Shown here piece after piece: positions 55,996 through 64,000 of a DNA stretch of 64,000 bases (positions are counted from its first letter, which is position 1; each line of letters opens with the position of its first letter). The translations under genes were made by a program, and so were the position numbers. The notes beneath the pieces were generated by a model. It was not told where the DNA came from. It saw only the letters and a list, made by a program, of their open reading frames with translations, and did no database searches. The stretch comes from Ailurus styani (taxonomy: Eukaryota > Chordata > Mammalia > Carnivora > Ailuridae), in NCBI GenBank assembly GCA_002007465.1, contig LNAC01000039.1, forward strand, positions 5,197,634 through 5,261,633. The letters are read 5' to 3'.

Positions 55996-56203
55996 TAGGT
56001 TTTTTTTTTTTTTAAGATTTTGTTTATTTATTTGACAGAGAGAGAGAGAGACCACAAGTAGGCAGAGAGGAAGACAAAGAGAGAGGAGGAAGCAGGCTCC
56101 CCGCAGAGCAGGGAGCCCTATGCGGGACTCGATCCCAGGACCCTGAGATGACGACCTGAGCCGAAGGCAGAGGCTTTAACCCACTGAGCCACCCAGGCAC
56201 CCC
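55996..56203 (-). mobile_element. CAN SINE, mustelid-type
   Basis: Minus-strand, GGCTTTAACCCACTGAGCC present. Perfect duplication TCCATATTTTTTG at both ends. Confidence 0.94.
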
Positions 56204-56361
56204 TCCATATTTTTTGAATTCCTATTATGTTATATTTCTTTAATATTTCTGAACTGTCAACGTGAGTTACCTGAAGGAACAAATTTCGCATAATTTGAAT
56301 TTGCTACCTTATACTGCTCTGCATTTTTTAGGTTAATTTTTGTAAAAACCTACTCTAAGAT

Positions 56362-56580
56362 ATGGTTTTTCGAACTGCAGCTTACAACCCATTAACAGAT
56401 TAAGAAATCAGTTTAATGAGTTGCAACCAGCAGTTCCCATCCACCAGGGGAAATCACCTCAATTAGGACTGGAGCAGAAAATAACTGAAAACACCATGTA
56501 CCTCATAGGTTATGAGCAAGAAAGAGCCAGAATAAGAGTGGATCACAGTCAATAAGAGCTTGAAAACCACTGCTCTCAGG
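56362..56580. mobile_element. Old non-autonomous DNA transposon
   Basis: Ends are imperfect inverted repeats (TATGGTTTTTCGAACTG at left, CTTGAAAACCACTGCTCT at right) around a diverged core with CTTACAACCCATTAACAG. The ends look hAT-like; family not assigned. Confidence 0.5.
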
Positions 56581-56728
56581 TATTATATGTTAATACTATT
56601 TTGAGTCATAAAAAGTCTTAATGACCTCATCATTTCCGGTCCAAAGCCAAGAACTATCTTATATTAAGCTGAGTTTTTATATGTCAATTCTTAGTATGAC
56701 CAACTTGAAAATAATACTATTGAATGGT

Positions 56729-56755
56729 AATGAATGAATGAATGAATGAATGAAT
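56729..56755. repeat. (TGAA)n microsatellite
   Basis: About six and a half perfect four-base units. Confidence 0.95.
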
Positions 56756-57907
56756 TCAACTAATTGGTAATGAAGAAGAAATATAATTTCTGAAAAATCT
56801 AAAGAGATGTATTAATAAGACACCTATAGAATGTACAAGAAGATTTGAATGAATTTTAAATGAGTGAATTTTTAAAAAATGAATCTACATACACTTATTG
56901 TGAATAGCCCCATATTTTAAGTTATAAACATTAATAATCTCTGGAATTGATAAGATCGAAATTAAAGAAGTTTGGTTATCTTAATAGATAATCAAACGTT
57001 TATCTATTAAGAAAGCACCAAAATAACATACTTTTTAAAAATGCTAGGCTACTTGAGAATTTCAGAATATTGACAGAAGACCATATAGCTCAAATATATA
57101 TACAAAAAATATTCATGAAGGCATGTATTTTAGGTTCTTTTTGGTGTCAAAGGATGTGTTTATTCTGGTTACAAACACAATCTATTGCCCAATCACCTGT
57201 TTGATGAGGGTAGATAAATAACTAAAAAATGATTAGCCAGGATTAGGAACACAGTTCAGTCACCATAAATTAAGTAAAACTGAATAACTACAGGAGAATG
57301 AAATCAAAGGACTTTTTTTTCCCCATTAACATGGCAACTAAACCCTATACATTATGTAATCAGTGCATCCATAGAAAACTTGTTTTTTTAATTTCACAAA
57401 CTTTAATTTCATGTATCTTTACTCCTTCCATCTTTTTCTCCCTTTCAGTCATGCCCCTTCCTCCACTAACCCTTGCTGGCTTTTTGCTTCCTTTGTTCCT
57501 TTCCATTCATGAAGGGCTTTACTATTAATGATCTCTCACTCTTCCAAATCCCTATGGCAATTATCTATACCACTCATTTCAAATTTAACATATGATTATT
57601 TATATTATCTACCCCTCTTATACATATCCTAATACTTTTATATATCATTATATACTTAACGTTAACTCTTTGGTAAACTATATGGTCATTCCATATGATG
57701 AATGTAGTAAATACCAATAAATCTTTTTAGTTACATTTTTAAGTTCTCATATAACCAAGGAGTCAAACGTTGTTCAGGGCATGGGCTCCATGACTAAATA
57801 GATTCTAATAATCCACATATGTCCCAGGAGTGTGGGACCATAGGAAGCAGTGAGTCCAACTGCTTCATTGCTTCATTGGAAGTAGTGAGTCCAATAAGTC
57901 TTTTAAA
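56756..57907. other. Intron 2 segment, no gene seen
   Basis: AT-rich sequence without recognised repeat or exon. Confidence 0.5.
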
Positions 57908-58345
57908 AAAAGAGGTAGAATACTACTCAGCCATCAAAAAAAGTGAAATCTTGCCATTTGCAATGACACAGATGGAACTAGCAGGTATTATGCTAAACGA
58001 AATAAGTCAACCAGAGAAAAACAATCATATGATTTCACTCATATGTCGAATTTAGGAAACAAAACAGAGGATCATAGGGGAAGAGAGGAAAAAATAAAAC
58101 AAGATGAAATCAGAGAGGGAGACAAACCATAAGAGACTCTTAATCCTAGGAAACAAACTGAGGGTTGCTGGAGGGGAGGGAGGTGGGGGGATAGGATTAC
58201 AAGGTGAGGGACATTAAGGAGAGCACATGATGTAATGATCACTGGCTAAAATATAAGACTGATGAATCACTGATCTCTACCTCTGAAACTAATAATACAT
58301 TATATGTTAATTAATGGAATTTATATTTTTTAAAAGGGGGGAAGA
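57908..58345 (+). mobile_element. L1 3' end
   Basis: AATACTACTCAGCCATCAAA, TATTATGCTAAACGAAATAA, GGAAACAAACTGAGGGTTGC and CTGAAACTAATAATACATTA, a plus-strand carnivore L1 terminus. Confidence 0.9.
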
Positions 58346-58495
58346 GACAAAGAGGAAGGATATTACTAGACATGAACAATGGCAATAAGGATAGAAAGGA
58401 GGTCAATAAAAAGAGGGCTGGCAGAATTAATGTGATACACTAAGGGCAAATGATCCAGGATGGCACAAACCACTGAATAGATAATGGTGTGGTTT

Positions 58496-58682
58496 CTTTT
58501 ATTCTTTTTTAAGATTTCTATTTATTTATTTGACACAGAGAGAGAGAGAGCATGTGCACAAGCAGGGGGAGCCCAAGAAGGAGAAGCAGACTCCTTGCTG
58601 AGCAGGAAGCCCGATGCGGGGCTCAATCCCAGGACCTGAGCTGAAAGCAGACGCTTAACGGACTGAGCCACCCAGGCGCCCC
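58496..58682 (-). mobile_element. CAN SINE
   Basis: AAGATTTCTATTTATTTATT to CCACCCAGGCGCCCC; only a short possible duplication (ATGGTG). Confidence 0.88.
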
Positions 58683-58959
58683 GATGGTGGTACAATTTAG
58701 AGACAAGGAAAAGCATTACAGCTTTGAGGTGGGAAGAAATGTTGATTTTACTATCAAACGTGATTGAGTTTCAGATGTTCATAGGGCACCTTGAGAGCAG
58801 TCTTGGATATGTGGATCTGGAACTCAGGAGAGTGTGCAGGTGGAGACAAAAAACTGAGGGGTCATCAGCACAGGGATAAGATGGCTCCAGAAGTGTTTTC
58901 ATGCAAAGGTGAGAAGGGCAATTAGTAGAGAGCACTTTGGGGAAATAAAAACATTTTAA

Positions 58960-59119
58960 AGATTTTACTTGACAGAGAGAGAGAGAGAGAGCAAGCTCAT
59001 GGGCAGGGGGAGGGACAAAGGAAGAGGGAGAAGCAGGCTCCTTGCTCAGCAGGAACTCGATCCCAGGACTCTGGGATCACAGCCTGAGTTGAAGGCAGAT
59101 GCTTAACTGACTGAGCCCT
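58960..59119 (-). mobile_element. CAN SINE, 5'-truncated
   Basis: GATTTTACTTGACAGAGAGA to GACTGAGCCC, where the last dozen bases of the head are missing. Perfect duplication GAAATAAAAACATTTTAA on both sides shows that it inserted already truncated. Confidence 0.92.
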
Positions 59120-60082
59120 GAAATAAAAACATTTTAAGAGGCTGAAAAAGAAACATTTAAGAGAAAGAGGATCACACACTCAGAATGTATACTCAGAGGA
59201 AAAGCCTTCTCCCAGGAGAGAGGATATTGGTATAAAAACCAGAGGGTTTCCTTTCTCTCAGAAAGGAGAAGAGATAACGATTTCAAGCGTTGAGAGAAGT
59301 GTCTATTAGATTTGTCAACCTCTATTGGAAGTATTTAGGAAGCTCAGAAAGGACAGTTTTCTCCACTGACACTTCAAACTCCAAAAGAAAGGTGTCACAG
59401 CTGTCTTATTTATTGTTATTTACTGCATGGAGAACAAGGCTGGTCATTTGGTGGACACTCAACAAATGTTTTTTTGTTTTGTTTTGTTTTTAACCAAACT
59501 GAAAGTAGAAACAAAGTCAGATTGCAACAAAAGTAGGCCGCTCTTAATAATGGTGAGGAGAAACCATCAGGCTATGAATGGGGGCACTAAGGACTCAGAG
59601 AGGTGGTTTTATGTTGTTTTGCTTTGTTTGGTAGGAGAATCTTCAGTATTTTTAAAATATGGAACCAGAAGAATCCACAGGACAGGAAGAAAAAGTAAAC
59701 ATCTGCCCAGACTTTATATATGACCCTCCCCAGAATTATTTGCTAACTTTAGCCCAAATGAATATCTAATTGGTTGAAGATCTGAAACACTTTGTTTGAA
59801 TCAGTAGGGGAAAAACAACACAGGATTATGATACAAAACAGAATAGCCTCCTTATAAGGGAGCAAATAATGCAAAATCAGCTACTGAACCACTACACATC
59901 TTCCCCAGCTTCCTCCCTTTCTTTACTTCTAACTCACAAATTCTTCAAAGGTGTCCCTATCCCAGGAGAAACAAGACCTTATGGGAGTTAGAGGTTGGTA
60001 CAGGTGCAGTGGTAAGAAGGGGGAACTAAGGGAACAGGGAATGAAGGAAGAGGAGCTAAAAGAACCTTCAGGAAGGCTATTC

Positions 60083-60345
60083 TTTTTTTTTTTTTAACAT
60101 ATAATGTATTATTTGCCCCAGGGGTACAGGTCTGTGAATCATCAGGCTTACACCTTTCACAGCACTCACCATAGCACAAACCCTCCCCAATGGCCATAAC
60201 CCATCCACGCTATCCCTACCCTCCCACCCCCCAAGCAACCCTCAGTTTGTTTCCTGAGATTAAGAGTCTCTTATGGTTTGTCTCCTTCCCAATCCCATCT
60301 TGTTTCATTTATTCCCTCCCTACCTCCCAAGACCCCCCACCCAAA
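60083..60345 (-). mobile_element. L1 3' end, inverted
   Basis: T-run, GGGGTACAGGTCTGTGAATC, CAACCCTCAGTTTGTTTCCT and AAGAGTCTCTTATGGTTTGT. Confidence 0.9.
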
Positions 60346-60534
60346 TCGGGAAATATCAATATCGTTTCAGCTGTCAATTTAGTGACATGGTAAGATCCAT
60401 ATCATTTAAAAAAGAAGGAGGCGGAAGAGGAGAAGAAGAGGAAAAGGAAAAAAGAAAAGAAAAACCATGATCTCACATAAATGTCCATGGTTCAGAACAC
60501 CTCAGATCTAAATCTATGGCATCTATTAAGTGTA

Positions 60535-60741
60535 TTTTTTTTTTAAGATTTTATTTATTTAATCGACAGAGACACAGTGAGAGAGGGAACACCAGCAGGG
60601 GGAGTGGGAGAGGGAGAAGCAGGCTTTCCCACCTAGCGAGCAGCCCAATGGGGAACTCGATGCGGGGCTCGATCCCAGGACCTTGGGACCATGACCTGAG
60701 CCGAAGGCAGACACTTAACGACTAAGCCACCCAGGCACTCC
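60535..60741 (-). mobile_element. CAN SINE
   Basis: T-run AAGATTTTATTTATTTAATC to AAGCCACCCAGGCACTCC. Confidence 0.9.
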
Positions 60742-60849
60742 TAAATGTGAGCATTTTTTAAAAGATCTGATCAAACAAAAAAAAATGGTCGGCAGTTTCT
60801 CTTATCCTAACCTATTTCTGAGAACATCGACATTACAGTTCCTTGAGCT

Positions 60850-61240
60850 TTCTCACTGGCTGGCCTCTGGCTTATATTCTGCCTCATGCCACACCAACCA
60901 GTGCCCCATGCTGCCTCAAACCACAGCTGCTTCGCTGCCAGAAAGGCCTTGACCCCCAACCTGCAAATATTCAGACACTCCCCTTTCAAGATCCAGCTCC
61001 ACATCCTGGCCTTTTCTTGATGGCCCCTTTTCACCTTTCTCTGCCCACCACCCACCCTCACTCAAAATATAACTGACTACTTCTCCACTGGTACTGGACT
61101 GTACCCACTCACTTTTGTCATACCCATCTTTAACATCTGACTGTTCTGGTTGTGTAACCTGGCCAGATGGCCACCCTTCTCGTTCATCTCGCTCCCCAGA
61201 GTCTAGAACAGAACCTGACACATGTAAATGCTAAGCAAAG
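60850..61240 (+). repeat. L2 fragment
   Basis: TGGCCTCTGGCTTATATTCT, CAAGATCCAGCTCCACATCC and GAGTCTAGAACAGAACCTGA with CACATGTAAATGCTAAGC. Confidence 0.65.
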
Positions 61241-61734
61241 TGCAATAGAAAAGATAGCTGCCAACAATTTTGGAACTACAAAATTCAAGGCTCTCCACCA
61301 AAGCAATACCCTACCTAGATGTCTGTAGCTTTGCCAACCATCTACACCACCAGGAGAGCAACTAAATCTCAGAAATAAGCAATCAAAAACAAAACCAATT
61401 CTGAATAGAGATAAATGTACTGTTTTTGCCCAGATTATGAAGGATACAAGTTAAAACATAACTTGTCTTAGTCTTCCCAGATGTAAATGTGATTAAAACT
61501 GGATTTCTACATGGAGGAATGTGTTTCAATTACACAACTACATTTCCAACAGCATAAATTTTACAGATTTTCTATAACCACAAAAATAGTTGTGCATCTC
61601 TAAAGAGAGTGATGAAGTCCATATTATAAATCTGTATCAAAAATCTTTCATCACTTACCATGAGTCATTTTTGCTTAACTAGTATTATCGTATGTTAATT
61701 ACTTAAGCACACAGAAAGTTGTATGGGTTTTGAC
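61241..61734. other. Intron 2 segment, no gene seen
   Basis: About 500 bp of unique AT-rich sequence. Confidence 0.5.
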
Positions 61735-61896
61735 GATTTTTATTTATTTATTTGACGGGGGGGCGGAGCACAGGTGGGCAGAGGCAAAGGGAGAAGCAGG
61801 TTCCCCGCTGAGCAGAGAGCTCAATGCAGGACTCGATCCCAGGACCCTGAGATCATGGCCTGAAGGCAGAAGTTAACCTGAGCCACCCAGGCACCC
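61735..61896 (-). mobile_element. CAN SINE, internally shortened
   Basis: TTTATTTATTTATTTGACGG to CCACCCAGGCACCCC; flanks GTTTTGAC / GTTTTGAAC. Confidence 0.88.
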
Positions 61897-62139
61897 CAAA
61901 AGTTTTGAACATTTTAGAATTATAGAAGTACTATATGCCCAAATGCAATACCAGAAGCCAAAAACATAGAAAAGCACTAAAAAGAAAATATAGGTCACCT
62001 GCAATCCTACCAGACAACTTGCAAGCACTTTTGATGTATTCCTCCTAAACTTTCTCCCACGCACATATACATATGATAACAATAATAATCACCATGACCA
62101 CGAAAAAGCTGCTGCTTTATATGATCTTATCACACGATG

Positions 62140-62325
62140 ACACAGGCATTCTGCTAAGCAATTCTGCCATGTTATTTCATTTAATCTTTAAAACAACCCA
62201 ACGAGATAGGTGCTATTTTTAATCCCTCTTTTACAGTGGAAAAACTGAAGAGGCTGAGAGGTTAAGTAACTTGCACAAAGTCACAGAGCTAGTAAGTGGC
62301 AGAATGAGGATTAAGAGAAATCTTT
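62140..62325 (-). repeat. MIR SINE, antisense
   Basis: CTTTTACAGTGGAAAAACTG, TAAGTAACTTGCACAAAGTC and AGAGCTAGTAAGTGGCAGAA. Confidence 0.82.
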
Positions 62326-63497
62326 GGATGCCTAAATCCCAGATCCTATTTATCTATGTATGTGTTTTCACACACAATCTTTTCAAATATTTACACAAAA
62401 ATATGGGAATACACTAATCACATCGTTTTGGAACCAACCTCCTTTCACTTAACATATGGGAAAAAACTTTTCTGTCCATAGATGTCTATCTGTGTCAGCA
62501 GTCTCCTGGCTGTGTACTATCCCACCGCCTGGGAATAAAACAGACTGCCTGAACCAGGACATTTGTGTTACTCTGATATTACATATGCTTTATCATATTA
62601 AAAAAAAATCGTGTGATGAATAGCTTTTGTATGATCGACCCCTTAAGAGACAAATAACCAAAAGAGAAAACCCTTCTTAAGGCTTTTGGTAGTCACTCAG
62701 TTCTTAGCTACATTTCAAGGGCTCCAAAGCCCTGTGACTAGTGGCCACATACTGGACAGCACAGTCATTTCCCTGACCACAGAGAGTTCTATTGGACAGC
62801 ACTAGCCTACACTGTACTAAATCATGCAGAGCATTGTTGAATTCTTGAAGAGGACACAGCCTCCCCATTCAGCCTGAAGCTGGTAGGGGTAGGAAACTCC
62901 TCTATATTCACTTATTACTGAGGACCCCCACCCCTCAAGGTGACGTCCGCTCTGACCCCACAGCTGCGGCACACAGGACATACACTGGATGGAGAGTGAG
63001 CGCCCTCCTGCGGCCCCACCCAGGGTAAGATACAGATTTTACCTACCCACATCACTGGCCCCATTTTTGTCTCCAGCCGTAGCTCCCAGCCTGGATGTGT
63101 TACTAGGTTTACATGGAGAGGCAGGCTTTCTGATCAACCTCCTCAGCCAATTTCCCCTGAATGGGCTGGCTGGCAATGGGCGGGCTGACTTATACCCTCA
63201 CCCCACTCTTACCTTTATTGTTTCCTACCACAGCTCTTCAACAGAAGGATGGTGGGAATGAGACTCTCCATCTGTTTTCCTAAGGTGATATAAATTTTTT
63301 TGCATTCTACCATTTGGGTTGTTTCAAAAGGAAATTGGTTAGAGGGTAAAAATAAAAAATAATCACCACCATGGACATAGAAGTTAAAGCTTTAAAGTTT
63401 ATAGATATCAGGACAGTTTTAAATAACAATTTGATATCTCAACTATCTCTACCTTTCCATTTAGAGTCCTCGTAAGAAATAAGTACCTAGTGATGTA
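62326..63497. other. Intron 2 segment, no gene seen
   Basis: A possible old L1 tail near 62340-62500 (CCTTTCACTTAACATATGGG), otherwise unassigned. An open frame at 62989-63261 has no recognisable domain. Confidence 0.4.
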
Positions 63498-63620
63498 ATG
63501 AGCACAGGGTATTAAATAAGACTGATGAATCACTGAACTCTACCTCTGAAACTAATAATATACTATATGTTAATTAATTTAATTTACATTTTTAAAATGT
63601 TTTTTAAAAACAAAATTAAA
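63498..63620 (+). mobile_element. L1 3'-terminal fragment
   Basis: AAGACTGATGAATCACTGAA and CTGAAACTAATAATATACTA match the end of the element at 57908-58345. Confidence 0.82.
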
Positions 63621-63746
63621 AAATCAAAGAAACAAGTACCTAGAAAAGGTCTGCCTTGGTAAAGTGTCAGAATATATTAAGTAAGAAATAGTAGACTGTC
63701 ACAAATTTACTATGTAAATAGCAACTAGACTTTACATGGGATCTTT

Positions 63747-63944
63747 TTTTTTTTTTTAAAGATTTTATTTATTTATTTGACACAGAGAGAGAGATTACAA
63801 ATAGGCAGAGAGGCAGGCAGAGGGAGAGGAGGAAGCAGGCTCCCTGCTGAGCAGAGAGCCCGATGCTGGCCTCCATCCCAGGACGCTGAGATCATGACTT
63901 GAGCCAAAACAGAGGCTTTAACCCACTGAGCCACCCAGGTGCCC
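63747..63944 (-). mobile_element. CAN SINE, mustelid-type, young
   Basis: Minus-strand near-consensus copy with GGCTTTAACCCACTGAGCC. TACATGGGATCTTT is duplicated at 63733-63746 and 63945-63958. Confidence 0.95.
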
Positions 63945-64000
63945 TACATGGGATCTTTATTCATGGCAATGCAATTTCTTTGAGATAGAAAGAAAGGAGG

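Noticed and set aside
60843..61221. Overlapping open frames of 77-101 codons on both strands
   Set aside because: The segment reads as an L2 fragment and the predicted proteins have no recognisable domain or start context.

Overview
The window is intronic and exonic DNA from a carnivore genome, most likely a mustelid or close relative. It is full of tRNA-Lys-derived CAN SINEs (heads reading GGGGCGCCTGGGTGGCTCAG, tails AAATAAATAAAATCTTT plus an A-run). Several copies are of the type with TTAAAGCCTCTGCC in the head and CTCTGCCTACTTGTGATCT near the tail, which I associate with mustelids; that assignment is from memory. MIR, L2 and L1 copies and a mammalian processed pseudogene complete the picture.

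The only functional gene I can support is CDK19, the Mediator kinase (CDK8 paralogue), on the minus strand. Ten consecutive coding exons (exons 3 to 12 of 13) lie between 44237 and 2628, all with GT-AG boundaries and matching codon phases. Once a false assembly gap in exon 12 is corrected they sum to 1173 bp, or 391 codons, corresponding to residues 69-459 of the 502-residue human protein. Exons 1-2 would lie beyond the right edge, since 44238-64000 is all intron 2. The last coding exon and 3' UTR would lie beyond the left edge.

Layout from left to right: 1-2627 intron 12 (LTR-like element, SINEs); 2628-5441 exons 12, 11, 10 and 9 with short introns; 5442-10742 intron 8 (an old L1 split by a younger L1 that carries a transduced SINE; a MIR); 10743-11125 exons 8 and 7; 11126-20389 introns 6 and 5 with exons 6 and 5, poor in SINEs; 20390-41695 the 21.3-kb intron 4 (decayed L1, an RPL39 processed pseudogene, L2 pieces, many SINEs); 41696-44237 exons 4 and 3; 44238-64000 intron 2, dense in SINEs, L2, L1 and MIR.

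I found no operon, CRISPR array, intact mobile-element reading frame or evidence of a new molecular system. The points most worth checking are: (i) the 251-N gap in CDK19 exon 12 looks false, because removing it with a 30-bp duplicated overlap restores an 89-codon exon of exactly the expected length; (ii) an L1 3' transduction carrying a SINE at 6101-6940; (iii) two SINE inverted-repeat structures; (iv) the RPL39 pseudogene, open over its whole length but lacking its own start and stop codons.
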